A DNA stretch of 64,000 nt from Dermatemys mawii (taxonomy: Eukaryota; Chordata; Testudines; Dermatemydidae): contig ML677348.1 in NCBI GenBank assembly GCA_007922305.1, positions 14,718,616 to 14,782,615 on the forward strand, in the 5' to 3' direction. A model generated the notes under the pieces. The model made no database searches. It worked only from the letters and a program-made list of their open reading frames with translations, and was not told the DNA's origin. The stretch's first letter is position 1, and each line of letters opens with the position of its first letter. The translations under genes and the position numbers were made by a program. Below are positions 41,879 to 54,480 of the stretch, in pieces.

Positions 41879-43996
41879 TTTCTTTGAAGCCAAGAGCTTA
41901 GTAAAATTGAAAAAAGTGTTAGTCTATTCTATATCTAAGAACGTCCAGTATTACATTAGATAGGACATTAGACACAATTACATTAGGCAGATAGTTAAGG
42001 GATTTAAACCTTCATGTTTCAAGGTATAAACCAATCACTAACTGACGGGGCTGGGAAGAAACTTTTCCTGTTGGCAGGTTAAACTTTAACTGTCCATTAC
42101 AGTATTTCTTTCAGCTTCCTCTGAAGCTTCTAGTATTAGATACTGTCAGAGACTGGACAAAATGGAGCACTGGACTGATTGGGTATGGTGATTCTTATAA
42201 TTCTATAAATACAAACTTTAAGGCTTCTGACATCTGACAGTTTAAGTTGACTCATACTGAAATAAATTATTTAAGCCACCTCCCTCCCAACCGGTACATT
42301 GCACCTAAGCAGCATGACCACTAATACACCCTTCTGTATCCTACTATTCCTGTTCTCCAGGCTTTTTCCATGCTGTACCTTTATATGGAATTCTCTCCTG
42401 GCCCTGAGCCACAGCTCCACCCGTTCCTCCCAATTCCTTCTCAAAACATACTATTTCTAGGAGGCTTTTACAACCTAGCCCTTCAGGATTTCCTTAAAAA
42501 GGGGAAAAATTAAAAACCATAGAACCAATAATGACATGACTCACTTCACTTCATTTGAACTGTCTTTAGTAGGACTCACACCTCCACTGCCAGTGTATTG
42601 TCTATTTAGAAAGTAAACTATGAGCCCGATATAAAAAACTGCCATCAAATTTGGCTGTCATAGTGGAAAAAAGAAGAGTTACAGAGCAAACATCATTCAT
42701 AGTCTTTCATTAGCTGCAAATCTGACAGATAATTATGAACCACTCCCACTTCAAAGTGCAAAGCTGGAATAAAAAAAAATATTTCAAAATCAAAGCATTC
42801 TGAGAAGCACTCTCATTCTAGATTAACTAAAATGAGCTACAGCTTCATAGTTAATTTACTGTATTTCAGTAAAATACTCTATTCATTGTCAGTTTGATAA
42901 CCCTGAAAAATATATTTAAACAGTTTATACAGACCCTAGATTTCCAATAATCTCTATAGCTCAATGCAATCCAGTACTAATAGACTCCCAACACCTACAT
43001 GAGATAGATCAATTTACTATTCTCATTACTACTAAAGCAGAAGTGTATAAAGTCAAGTTTTCAGAAATGTTCACTAATTGCTTGGTACCCGGCTTTAGAG
43101 AACTTGGCTTTCTGCAGTGTCAAGGCATCAAAACTCCTGCAGGGACACTTAGGAGAAGAGTCTGGCAAACTCACTTAAGCCAAAATAAGGAATCAATCTT
43201 AGAGGGGAATTTAAGACTTGTGCTGTGTAAGTAAAACTGCAAGATTGTTTTTCTAAACGATTGTTTCATTATTCTGGTATACATTTCCAAATCATGCAGG
43301 TACTTATAAACATGTCAGTTGTATTTGCAGACCTTTGGGGAATGGGTGAAAAAGCTAAAAATGAACCTGTGTGAACAAACTGTACAACTTCAAAGTTACT
43401 TTACATTTTCCTGTACTCTGGGAAATTTCTTTGTATATAATCTGGTTTTATTAACTTTTTGTTCTGTGTTTCAAGCCAACAAAAAAGTTGGCAATGTCAG
43501 TTAATAACGTGACTTGCAGATTTATTTCGTGGTGGATGGGGTCTGAGAAATAGGAACGGAGAACATCCCCTTGTAGGCTCAGGTACCACTTTGTTGTCCG
43601 GATGTTTACAAAATAGGTGACCACAGCCACAAGTCCTTGGGTGTCTACACTTCCCTGTGTACTGGGGCTGGCAGTGGAGGGGTGACAGGTCAGCAGGAGG
43701 GAGCTGGTCCGTGACCACAGTGGCACCTAGGGGCTCCCCACTCCAGCCTCACAAATGGGGGGGGGTGACCCCCAGCTCCACTGGGGTCTCAGCTAGACTC
43801 CGCCTCCCACAAACAAAAGGCAGGTGCTGCCCCGGGATGAGACCCCGCGGCTGGCAGAGAACGGCGCGGGGTGGAAGGGGACACCGCTCCAGCCTTACAA
43901 CACGAGGGCGCCCCCCAGCCAGACAGACGGGGACGGGGTCCCCTCTCCCCAGCCAGGCACAGGGGACCCTTCACCCCGCCCGAACGCGGCACTCAC

Positions 43997-44220
43997 GGAA
44001 CTGGAGCAGCCCGCCGGCAACTGGCTCCGGCTGCGCCACTGACTTCGCGATCCCAGCCGCCCTGCGAACCACGTGACCCTCTGTCAGCTGTTCCCAGCCC
44101 CCACGCGGAGGCTTTTGGGCGCTGAGCCGGGCGCGCCCTCTGCACGCGCTGCGCCCCGCGCCCGGAGCGAGGCTGCGCCGCCGCGGCGCGGGCCCGGACT
44201 GTGGCGGGTGCGGTCGCCAT
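43997..44220 (-). promoter_or_regulatory. SPART: SPART CpG-island promoter and noncoding first exon
   Basis: A CpG-rich island spans about 43.8-44.25 kb. On the minus strand the sequence GGCTGCTCCAGTTCC is followed by an excellent donor GTGAGTGCCG (donor bases 43991-43996). This makes 43997 the probable end of a noncoding exon 1 that splices to the acceptor at 37464. The upstream limit of the exon is unknown; 44220 is a guess. A CACGTGAC E-box lies at 44070-44077. No TATA box is seen. Confidence 0.65.
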
Positions 44221-44273
44221 CGGGGTGTGGCTGGCGAGCCCGGGCTGCCGCGTGCCTATGTTATCACCTGGTA

Positions 44274-44400
44274 TGACATCACAATGCGTTGTGACATCAC
44301 TGCGTCACAACCGCGGGGCATGGTGTTGCCGCTGCACTGACATCACAGGACAACAGGATGTCGTCACAGCATGAGACGACAGCGTCGTCTGATGACGTAG
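44274..44400. promoter_or_regulatory. Cluster of CRE/ATF-like sites upstream of SPART
   Basis: TGACATCA occurs three times (44274-44281, 44292-44299, 44338-44345). There are also TGCGTCA (44301-44307), TCGTCAC (about 44361-44367) and TGACGTAG (44393-44400). These are variants of the CREB/ATF half-site or octamer, spaced irregularly over about 125 bp just upstream of the SPART CpG island. Site identity is visual; binding is not shown. Confidence 0.5.
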
Positions 44401-44419
44401 CCGTGTGGTACTGACACGT

Positions 44420-46360
44420 TATTGCAGGTTCTGTTGAAAGGCTGGGGGGAGGGGGGATTGTGGAGGTTCACATATTGAATCTGTGCAAGGAAGTGATACA
44501 CAAGCGTAGCCTTGTTTGTGGTTATATCTCATACTTCGCACGCCCCCATCTGTGTTTTGTGATTGTGAAACTTCCTATGACATTTTCTGTGCTAGGTAAC
44601 TAAGCAGTTCTCAACTGCAGTGAGTTTTGTTCAAAGGGACAAATTCAGCCATCCTCTCCTCAGATCAGAGGAGTTGAACGCTGTGACAGAGATCAGTCTC
44701 AGCACAACCCGAGGGCACTGTGTCAGAATAGTGCCGCACAACAAATCTTCATGACACTACAACACAGTGTGGTGATTGTAACTCGATAGGGGATATTGTA
44801 ATACTTGCTTACAGAAATCACAAGGATTTATTGGAATAATTCCAGCACCACAGGCAAGGCTTTCCCCAATCAGATAACAACACTAAGATAAAGATACAGC
44901 ATCTATTGGTGGAGGGGCTGGTTACACTGATCATTACAATTTCTCTTGTCAACTTATGAATTCCATTTAGATTTGTGAATGCCATGTTGTATTTCAACTT
45001 CCATTTTTAAGATAATCCTTAGTGTGGCTTTGTGCATTCATTTTGTAGTAGGAACTTTATAGCTCGTGGACAGACTATGTTTGAGAAGCTGTGTCAGACT
45101 AATCAAGGGCCTTCAACATTGAATCTTTCTACCACATCCCACATGGGATTCAGCAGTTGGATCCTGTCACAATAGACAGGTGTCCATCCAGGAAGCAGGA
45201 CTGGACCAGACTGTGACAAAGATATTTTGCAGTGTGTCCCATGCTCCAAAAAATTATCTCCAGACTCATGACAATTTGACAAATCTCACTTGTGGAGCTC
45301 TTAAAAATTAAACAGTCTTGGAGATACCAGACTAGGTAGCAACCCTAACCCTAAATCCCTGTTAAGCGAAGTCAATATTTTGCATTAACAACTGCACTGT
45401 AAAGAAAGTATTGCTGATCTTGGAAGTTCACAAATTAATCTGTAGACTCCACAAAAAATATGAGATTGGTTTAAAATAATGATATTTTTAAAATGTTTCA
45501 ATTCTTTTTTAGTCTGTCTAGAAATGTATTCAGCTCTTTTGGGGAGGGAAAATTCTACCTCAGCCATATACAAAATGCACACAGAGGAATGGGGATTTCC
45601 CCCCCACTCCTCTTTCCTGGCAGATGGAAGAGCCATGCTCCCCCTGAAACCCTTCCATACAGGCACCTATGGGCACTGTTAAGCCCTTCCTCAGCTTTCA
45701 GCCCAGCAATATTACCTGCCAACCCTGATCACTGTTTTTTGCTTCTCCCCTGGACCCTGTTTCCTAATCTTTTCTCTAAGCACTGGCCCTTGCGCTGATA
45801 ACCATTGCCCTATATGCCCCACTGTAGTAATGAGACTTGTCCTCCCTTTCCCTGGCCATCTAGGGCCTTGACATCTTCCCCTATCTCTATGGGGTGGGCA
45901 CTGATCTCCCCATCTCCACTATCTCTCCACCTCATGGACACTGTCCTCCTCCCTCTGCCCTTATAGACACTGTCACCCTCTCCTCTGTGTTCTTTACACT
46001 TAGCCAGATTTGGGTGGATTTTCAAGGGAATAACAGAAAGCACATTCCTGGTACAACAATGATCCCTCTACTGAATGTCAAACACCTGCTTTAAAGCCTA
46101 GAGGTGCCAGAGTTTCTCAATGAATCGGTTGTACAAAATTTTAAAAATGACCAAGCAGAATTTCTCTCTAGTCTTGTTTTCAGAAACAGCTGAACCATTT
46201 TCACTGAATCTTAAATAAATAAATAAATCCTGTGATGGATATCCAATATAGGAAAGTTTATCCGAAATGGTTTACATTTGGCAACGTTATAAGCAACTGA
46301 AAACAGTCTTATCATGGAAAGTATTAGGCAGCCTTAAATAGAGGTGGCACTTGCCACCTA
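44420..46360. other. Intergenic sequence without recognised genes
   Basis: I find no exon with splice sites or protein similarity here. Short open frames (for example around 45.4-46.1 kb on both strands) look random. A 14-base CCCTAACCCTAA-like stretch at about 45341-45354 is too short to call telomeric. Confidence 0.5.
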
Positions 46361-46361
46361 T

Positions 46362-46363
<2 letters not shown>

Positions 46364-46407
<44 letters not shown>

Positions 46408-46430
46408 TGTGTGTGAGAGATAGAGAGTAG
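46364..46430. repeat. (GT)n/(GA)n microsatellite
   Basis: A run of about 30 bases of alternating GT is followed by GA and further GT/GA blocks, ending near GAGAGATAGAGAG. A simple, probably length-variable, compound microsatellite. Confidence 0.95.
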
Positions 46431-46511
46431 TTAGTATGCAGAAAGTTTGCCATCTAGTGGCAGATAAGAATAAATATATAACCTGAGCCAGACTGAAAAG
46501 ATAGGCTAAGC

Positions 46512-47012
46512 CAGGCAACCTGTGGCACATGAGCTGATTTTCAGTGGCACTCACACTGCCCAGGTCCTGGCCACTGATTGGGGTGGGGGTGGGGGCCCTG
46601 CATTTTAATTTAATTTTAAATGAAGCTTCTTAAACATTTAAAAAACATTATTTACTTTACATGCAACAATAGTTTAGTTATATATTATAGACAGAGACCT
46701 TCTAAATATATGGGGATATATCTATCTCATAGAACTGGAAAGACCTTCAAAGGTCATTGAGTCCAGTCCCCTGTCTATACTAGCAGGACCAAGTACTGTC
46801 CCCTGACAGATTTTTTGCCCCAGATCCCTAAATGGCCCCCTCAAGGATTGAACTCACAATGCTGGCTTTAGTAGCCCAATGTGCAAATCACTGAGCTATC
46901 CCTCCCCACTAGGTCCAAAAATGTTAAAATGTATTACTGGCACACGAAACCTTAGATTAGTGTGAATAAATGACAACTTGGCACACCACTTCTGAAAGGT
47001 TGACGACCCCTG
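46512..47012 (-). mobile_element. hAT-type element, family B, split by a tRNA-derived SINE
   Basis: Antisense copy of the family at 56092-56402. It is flanked by the 8-bp duplication GGCTAAGC (46504-46511 and 47013-47020). Its body is interrupted at about 46704-46916 by a SINE in the minus direction. The SINE's left part (CATAGAACTGGAAAGACCTT) resembles a CR1 3' end, and its right part (GGATTGAACTCACAAT...CACTGAGCTATCC) is a reversed tRNA-like head with a B-box. This CR1-tailed, tRNA-headed layout is that of the tortoise Pol III SINE family. The hAT is older than the SINE. Confidence 0.85.
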
Positions 47013-48929
47013 GGCTAAGCCTTGTCATGTTTAAGCGGTTAGGTACTGGCCCACTTTTGTCCTTGGTGTGTGATCAGTGCTAAGGGGCTGCTTGTGGAGA
47101 GTTTCCAAGAAAGTCTGATAATGGAGAAACTAGGGATGGCTAATTGAGAGTCCTTAATACTTTTCTGGAGCTTACCACATTGTAAAAATATTCCCTAAGT
47201 AGTCTGTTTTTCAGTCATAATCACCACGAACACTTCCAGTTATACAACTTACCATGATCTTTAGCTTTAATTATTTCAATCCATTTTTACCTGTATTTTA
47301 CTGAGAAAGTTGTTTTCCCCCCAACTCTGTCATGAGATTTTAGTTATATTTTTGGTAGACCAATTTATACTTTTCTGAATGAACTGTAGACTAAAATGTG
47401 TCCAAATTCACTGAAATGTCATTCATAGAATAAAATGTCTTGGTTTCCCAGACTGGATTTACAGGTGACTTTAATGTGCACTGCTACATAAAGTAATTTT
47501 ATACCACCATATCAATCATGATGCTTCTTTATGGTATAGGAATTGGGTAGTAACCCTTTAAGTAGTTTGTGAGTCCATTAATGACCTTCACTGTCTTCTA
47601 TGTTTCATAAGCCTTCAGAACCCTGCCAATGCAGCAGTGTGTATATGTAGTTAGGCCTTGCATGTTATAGATAATGAGTAAACACAGATTTGTCCTAAAG
47701 CAAAGTGAGGAAATTGCAAGAACATCTGCCTAGCAATTTTTCCCACCCTTATTCTTGTTGAACTTAGAATGAAGAGGCAGTTTGCTAAATATACAAGAAC
47801 CGTCTTAAGTTTGTATGCTCCAAACTGATAGGCTCAGACTACAAATAAGGATAACTTATCAAACATTTTAGAAAATTGAACAGAGCATGACATTTGGAAA
47901 GTGACAGCTGGCTACTAAAAGGACATCTCTTTTATCGTACGGCACTTCCGCAACTTGCATTTAAAGGTATGTTATCTGATCTCTGAGAAGAGGCTGTTCC
48001 TTGTCTAGGATCTCCCTATGTATACTGGTTTGAATTGCATATGGCTGGTTGTCAGGCTGCAGCTATCTTGGGCCTGATTCTCCACTGCTTTGCACTTTGA
48101 GTAATCATTCACCAGTGAGCAAAGTGAACGTTAAATGCTGGTTTTCTGAGATGGGTGAGTTTACATTCACATTGGACAAGTGTAAATGATTACACAAGGG
48201 GCAAAGCAAGAGAGAATTGGGCCCATTTTCCGTCACGTCAGTTTCAGCATTCCTGTTGTCAATAATTCAGAGCAGTGAAAGTGAGATGCCACAAGACCGG
48301 TCTAAAATTCAGTGATAATCGAGAAGCACATTGTAAGTGTGGAAAAAGTAATTGCAGTACTTAATTTTTAATGAAAGAGGTTCTGGGGTTTAAGCAATTA
48401 GGCTCAAGCAACTTTTTTCACTTTCATAACTTAAGCAGCAAGTTCAGAGGTGCTGGGACTATGAACTGCCAAGTCTAGAGGTGCCAGGGATCAGCCCTGG
48501 CACAAATTAAGCACTGAGTAAGAGGAGCTATTCTATATGTTATAGGAGTTTCTCTGTCACAGAGATAGATCCCTGAGATTACCAGATACAGATAGCTGAC
48601 CAATTAGATTAGACTGGCTGGAAGTTCAACTTGATAATTTAGTTGTATGTAACAGAAGTCATCAGCTCCCATAACAACAGTGTCCAGAACTAGAGCTGGA
48701 CAACCTTTTTCACCTGAAACTTTTTTTTCACTGAAAAATGCAGATTCAGGTCAACCGAAACATTTTGAGAATTCCTGGCGGTTTTGGGGAACTGTTTCAG
48801 TAAATAAAGAAATAAAATATCAGGAATATCAAAATGGTGCATTGTAACATTTTTAGTGAAATATTTTGATTGTTCCAGCTAGATTCACAAAACTGAGGAA
48901 GTTGTGCCTCCCCTCACAATACTCAACAG

Positions 48930-49445
48930 TCCAGTGGTTAGGTGCTTACCTGGGATGTAGGCAAATCAGGTGGGAGCCCCTAGTCCAGGGTAGGCAACCT
49001 ATGGAATGGGTGCCAAAAGCTGCATGCAAGCTGATTTTCAGTGACACACACACTGCCCAGGTGCTGGCCACTAGTCAAGGAGGCTCTGCATTTTAATTTA
49101 ATTTTAAGTGAAGCTTCTTAAACATTTTAAAAACCTTATTTACTTGACATATAATACTATTTTAGTTATATATTAAAGACATAGAAAGAGGCCTTCTAAA
49201 AATGTTAAAATGTATTACTGGCACACAGAACCTTAAATTAGAGTGAATAAATGAAGACTCGGAACACCACTTCCAAAAGGTTGTTGACCCCTGCCCTAAT
49301 CTAATGCAGGGACTTGAAAGTAGGTTTTCCCTCTTCCCTAGATAAGTGTCTTAACCACCTGGCTATTGGCTATCGTGGGGTAAGTTTCTCTCAGTTTTCC
49401 ATGTCGAAGCTGTTCTAATTTGTATGAATAATAAATTGAAGCAAG
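48930..49445 (+). mobile_element. tRNA-derived SINE-like repeat split by a family B hAT element
   Basis: The inner element 48986-49293 starts CAGGGTAGGCAACC and ends GTTGTTGACCCCTG, with flanks CCCTAGTC (48978-48985) and CCCTAATC (49294-49301), an 8-bp duplication with one mismatch. Sequence on both sides (TTAGGTGCTTACCTGGGATG before; CAGGGACTTGAAAG and TTAACCACCTGGCTATTGG after) belongs to the SINE-like repeat seen at 28690-29060. The hAT copy is therefore the younger insertion. Confidence 0.8.
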
Positions 49446-50399
49446 AACAGGAAACTGGGCATGCCCCTGAGGCTATATAGTAATTCTAACTCTCTCATCC
49501 TTTGGTCCACTGACTCTTCAGTTTTGTGAATGGCACTTTAGTCTCCTTTTGAATCTAGCCCCTTGTTTCCGATTTCCTGCTTTTATATTAAAAAGGGATA
49601 AACATTTGTGAAATCAAAATGGAACATTTTGTTTTGGGTCAAATGAAATGTTTCTGTCAACCTGAAATGGATTTTTTTTTTCAGAATTTTTGATTAGCCA
49701 AAAATTCAGAGTTTTTTCTGTCTTTGGCACTGCCAAGTAACCAAAACATTTCAGTTATTTGCACAGCTCTATTCCAAACAGCATTCTCCCAGAAAAATGC
49801 TGGGCTCCTTAAAAACCAGTTGCCGGAGAAATATTCTCTTGGCTCTCTTTACAGATAGACAGATCCCTGTAGTGATATGCCACAGCAAGGCCAGAACATC
49901 GCTGAACTGTGTTTACTTACACATCTTGATTACAGCAGCAGGGTGCTTCTTACTTTGTTCAGGAGTGAGTGCAATTAAAATGCTAATGGAGTATTATACT
50001 GTGCACCTGTGCGGCAATTGGAAGTGAGGTGACTTTATTAAAAACTAACTAAGCATTTTCTAGTCAGAAAACTTAGCTGTAGCAGAAAAAGCCAAAGCAA
50101 TCTCAAGACTTTGCACCCCTGCTTGGTTGTGGATGCCCATTGTGGAGATTATGTCGTCCCCTGCTTACTGGCCAAATAATGGTTGACTCATAAAAACGAT
50201 AGTATGTTTCTGAATGGTGAAAAACAGAAGAGGGAAGCAGCAGTCCAATAATGCTCCATATTCTATACTTGGTTCCACTAGTGTAAATTCAGATTAATTG
50301 CATCAAATTCAATGGACTGACACCCCTGAAATGAGGTTAGAATTGGCCCTTTGTTAGTAAGGCATTGTAGATGATCGTAATAATTTTCCTTTGCACATA

Positions 50400-50870
50400 T
50401 GATACAGTATGTCTTTTATCCAAGGACCCCAAAGCCCTTTACAAACTGTAATTAAGTCTCACAACACTCCTTCTCATTGTATGGGTGGAGGAGGGGAAAC
50501 AGGACATGTCTACACTTCAGTTAGACACCTGTGGCTGGCCCATGCCAGCTGACTTTGGCTTGCAGGGTTCAGGGCTGTTTAATTGCACCGTAAATGTTCC
50601 AGCTCAGGCTGCAGCCCAAGCTCCCATCTCACAGGGTCCTTGAGACTGGCCTCCAGCCCAAACCTGAATGTCTACACCCCATTAAAAGCTCCTTGGCTAG
50701 ACCCCCGTTAGCCCAAGTCAGCTGGCACAGGCCAGCCACAGGTGTCTAATTGAAGTGTAGACATACAGAGGCCCAGAGGTGAAATGACTTGCTTTAGGTG
50801 ATGCAGCAAGCCAATATATAGAACTGAGGAGTTTTGATTTCCCTTCTGCTGCATTAACCAATAGACCTTA
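50400..50870 (-). mobile_element. MIR-like SINE split by a long-inverted-repeat MITE
   Basis: MIR-like flanks: GCCCTTTACAAACTGTAATT and CACAACACTCCTTCTCATTG before, AGAGGTGAAATGACTTGC after. The inserted MITE (about 50507-50763) starts TGTCTACACTTCAGTTAGAC and ends TCTAATTGAAGTGTAGACA. Its inverted arms run about 50-60 bp, including GACACCTGTGGCTGGCC and GGCCAGCCACAGGTGTC. No clear target duplication could be fixed. Confidence 0.7.
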
Positions 50871-50992
50871 TTGAAAAAGTTATATTTTCAGTAATCTGAA
50901 GAGCTGACTTGACAGGCAGTTAGACTGAAGAAAAATGCAACAAACAAGCTAAGGTGTTGAAGTTTGTTTCTTTTTGTTCTAATAATATGTCA

Positions 50993-51732
50993 GGGAATGG
51001 CTACACTTGCAAGTTAGAGCACATTAAAGCAGCCCCATGCGCTCTAACTCACAACCTATCCACACTGGCAAGGAACTTAGAGCGCCTGGACTCTGCAGCT
51101 GGAGCGCTCCTGATAATCCCCCTCCACAAGAAGCATAATGCTTGTTGCGTCTCGGCTGAAATGCCCCATCGTTAGTGTGAATGAGGTGTTGCATCACTAT
51201 GCTTTGATCGGCCTCTGGAAGCATCCCATAATCCCATGAAGTCAAGTGGCCACTCTTGTCATTGTTTTGGAATCGGCTGTAGGAATGCAGATATGCCCTT
51301 TCAAAGCTCCGTTTCTGACATCCGGCATGCTTATCTGCTCTGGGACAACGCAACTGTTACTGAGGAATGTTGCTTGCTTTGATTGAGTGAGAGAGAGGCA
51401 GGGGGAAGTGGGTCTGAACTTACAAGACAGCATGCTGAGACACTCTTAGCACCCCAAAAACCCACTCTCTCTCCCCCACCACATACGCACAACACACTCC
51501 CTGTCACACTCCACCCCAGCCACTGCATTTGAAAAGCATGTTGCAACCACTTGAACGCTGGGGTAGCTGCCCATAAAGCACCGCTCCCAATGCTGCTGCA
51601 AGTGCCACAAATGTAGCCACGCCAGTGCGCTTGCCCCTGTCAGTGTGGACAGACTGCAGTACTTTCCCTACTGCGCTGTCTGAAGGCTGGTTTAACTCAA
51701 AGTGCTTTACATCTGCAAGTGCAGCCATGCCC
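50993..51732 (-). mobile_element. Inverted-repeat DNA element with TCA duplication
   Basis: Ends GGGAATGGCTACACTTGCA and TGCAAGTGCAGCCATGCCC are inverted copies. TCA flanks both sides (50990-50992 and 51733-51735), again a 3-bp duplication as in PIF/Harbinger elements. The interior on the minus strand shares protein-level similarity with 13379-13880. No DDE transposase motif was recognised, so the shared reading is taken as repeat homology and not as a gene. Confidence 0.75.
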
Positions 51733-51809
51733 TCAGACTAATGTGTCAGAAAAGAGAGAACTTCCAGGGAAAGTTCTTCACACTTTACATGCCTGGAGGT
51801 GAATCTTAC

Positions 51810-52163
51810 AATCATAGAATCATAAAATATCAGCTTGGAAGGGACCTCAGGAGTTCTAGTCCAACCCCCTGCTCAAATCCCTAACTAAATCATCCCAACC
51901 AGAGCTTTGTCAAGATTTACCTTAAAAACCTCTAGGGAAGGAGATTCCACCACCTCCCTAGGTAACCCATTCCAGTGCTTCACCATCCTCCTAGTGAAAA
52001 AGGTTTTCCTAATATCGAACCTAAACCTCCCCCTCTGCAACTTGAGACCATTACTCCTTGTTCTGTCCTCTGGTACCACTGAGAACAGTATAGATCCATC
52101 CTCTTTGGAACCCCCTTTCAGGTAGTTGAAAGCAGCTATCAACCCCTCCCCTACAATCCTTAG
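51810..52163 (-). mobile_element. CR1 LINE 3' end
   Basis: Classic CR1: the left edge ATCATAGAATCATAAAATATC is the reversed CR1 3' terminus, followed by GGAAGGGACCTCAGGAG. The minus strand then reads the ORF2 C-terminus ([57 protein letters not shown]). It is 5'-truncated, as usual. Confidence 0.95.
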
Positions 52164-52916
52164 TCATGTGAGCAATCTTTAATTATGCATATTGTCTTAT
52201 TATCTTCAGTGGGACTATGTAGATGAGAGAAAGGTGTAGGTTCAGACCCCTGAAAAACAGTATCTCACATGATAGCTATAATTACTGCTGCTCATTTCAC
52301 AGTCTTAATTGTTGAGAGAAATGAGCCTGCATGCTGACTTCATTTCACCATAAGCTGCCTTTGTTGAGAACATGAAATATCAGCGCTTTGTCTTCTGGCT
52401 TATTCTAGCTGATTCATACCCCCATCAGTCAGCCACTAGAAAATAAAACTGAACAGTATACAAAGTCCCAGTGACATAAGGTATTGTTATTTCATTTCCA
52501 TTGTTTCTGACTGACTTAAAAAGCTTCAGCATTTGTGATAGGTTAGGCATACTGCTCTTACTAACATTGATTCAACTGTGTGTGCGTGTACACACGCATG
52601 CACAACTGACTTTGACGTTCACAATGTCCCGGCTACGCTGTTACAGAAATGGTGTTGGCAGGCTTAGTGTCTCCTGAAATATCATAAAATAGAACTAAGC
52701 AGGAACACTCTTGGGTGTTCTTTAGCGGTGTAGTGAAGAGAGATTTCTTTCTTTCTTTTATTGTTTGTAGGAAACAGGCTGGAGCCCTGAGTGGAAGTTC
52801 CATTTAGGATTTTTTGTTTGAGACAAAGCCCTTTTTGTGAGTAGCAGATATTCTAAAACTCATTATTCAGAGAATAAGCCAACCATTAGCTGCGCAGGTT
52901 AGGATGAAACTTTCCC

Positions 52917-54480
52917 TGTGGGCAGGTGCGATGGTTTTAGGGTACCCAGGACTGTGAATTACTTTGTGGGGAGTCTTGCTGTGGTAACTGGGTGCTAGCT
53001 CCCTAAAACCACCAGCCTCTCAGCCACTCAAGCACTCTCCTCTGGCTATGCCAGCCCTGTCTTTGCCTGGCAGGTTAACAAGAGATGCACCTGAACTTCC
53101 TTTTGCAGAACTTCCCTGTAATATTCAGCCCCTGACACTGGCTAATCACAGAAATCCCAGATCCTCTTCCCAAAGGAACAGTGTACTCCAATTTAGCAGT
53201 TTTACCTTAAACCACCGCTCCTATGTAACACAAAGCAAATGTGATACAATGATACAAAAGGTTTATTTAAGAAAGAATAGAGATTCTGCTAGAAACAACA
53301 GAGAGTGATAGAAACTGTTACAATACAAAACAAAACTATAAAATGCAGACTAAGGCCTATATTTCTCAACAGTTACTTTCCTATCTAACAAAGTAGGTTT
53401 TCTTCCAAAGTTCAGTCCATTGCAGAGCTGGCTGGCTTCATAGGAACCAGGATCCAATTGTGCATGAAAAATACCTGCTCTACAAGATGTCTCCTAGGTG
53501 ACTGAATCCAGAGTGCCTCTCCCCACTTTGTTGTACTGAAACAGTCTTTTGTCCCTATTCATAGACAGGGCCATCCCCTCTCTGTTTTAATGGTCCTTTT
53601 TTTACCGCCAAGTGTTTTGATTATTTGCATTTGTCTTTGATCATTTTCCATTGACTGTTCTGTGTTGGAGCAATGGTAGACAACTGAGCCTTGCATTATC
53701 TCACTGGCTAAACAGAGAGGGGCAGCTCCCTCCTGCAGGGACAGGTTGTCACCAAGTCATATCACTTCCTGGTGACTGCTTTTAACCTTAAAGACTATAT
53801 GGTCATTGTTGGGATTCCCTCTGAGATCTCTTTTTACTCAGCTTCCCAAGAGCTGAGTTCGATTCCTGACTTTGTCCCTCAGGTGTCTTTATTTGGCATA
53901 CAGTAATGCTACGCTGAGTTGATCAGACTCAAATACAGGGAGGATGGATGCAGGTATGTCATAGCTCCAGAGTTATACAGAAACTCTCTTTATATACATT
54001 TACACAACTCATCGCATTCACTGTACATTGTATCAGACATTTTAGGATTGGCTTGTTTACTTAGCAGGAACCAATCCCTGTGCTGCATGCTTTGACCATG
54101 TTTCAACTTCTTTATCTCATCTCTGTATTTCTAACTTATTTTGTCCCTTGTTATCTAGTTCGTATTCAATATTTCCCTGGGTCTTCTCCCTCTTATCTTA
54201 GCTGGCTCAGACATTCTGTCTTTTTAGCCTACTGACCTATTTACTTATCTGATGTCCTGTTTTCAGCCTGATGATTCATTTACCTCCCTAATCCTTTCTT
54301 ACAAAGAATGAGGTCTCCCCCATGTGATAATTACTCATGTCAAGTCAGAGCTCAGCTATAGCCATAAACTTCAACAGTTACATTATTCCTTAAATATTAC
54401 CCATACACACATCATACCATAATTAGGAATATTGATAAGTCCCCAAACTTTCAATAAAGACCTTACGTGTTACCCTTTAT
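52917..54480 (-). mobile_element. Possible LTR-retroelement remnant
   Basis: Two blocks look like antisense LTR sequence. One has GGTTTATTTAAGAAAGAATAG (a reversed AATAAA) near 53260, with a long region I recall as repetitive in reptiles. The other spans about 53.94-54.48 kb. I could not fix termini, target duplications or coding domains. This is a low-confidence call. Confidence 0.3.

Larger units (their letters stand above)
37464..43996 (-). other. SPART intron 1 (AT-rich, few repeats)
   Basis: Bounded by the acceptor CAATTTGCAG just before the first coding exon and by the donor GTGAGT at 43991-43996. About 6.5 kb, mostly AT-rich unique-looking sequence. Recognisable contents are a MIR fragment (about 40755-40965), a CR1-clade LINE (41.03-41.88 kb) and GC-rich sequence beyond 43.6 kb entering the CpG island. 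I see no further exon. Confidence 0.65.

Noticed and set aside
43657..44276. GC-rich open frames on both strands near the SPART promoter
   Set aside because: CpG-island composition; no splice-supported continuation and no family. A SPART antisense RNA is possible here but nothing in the sequence shows it.
45341..45354. CCCTAACCCTAA telomere-like motif
   Set aside because: Only two units; chance occurrence is likely.
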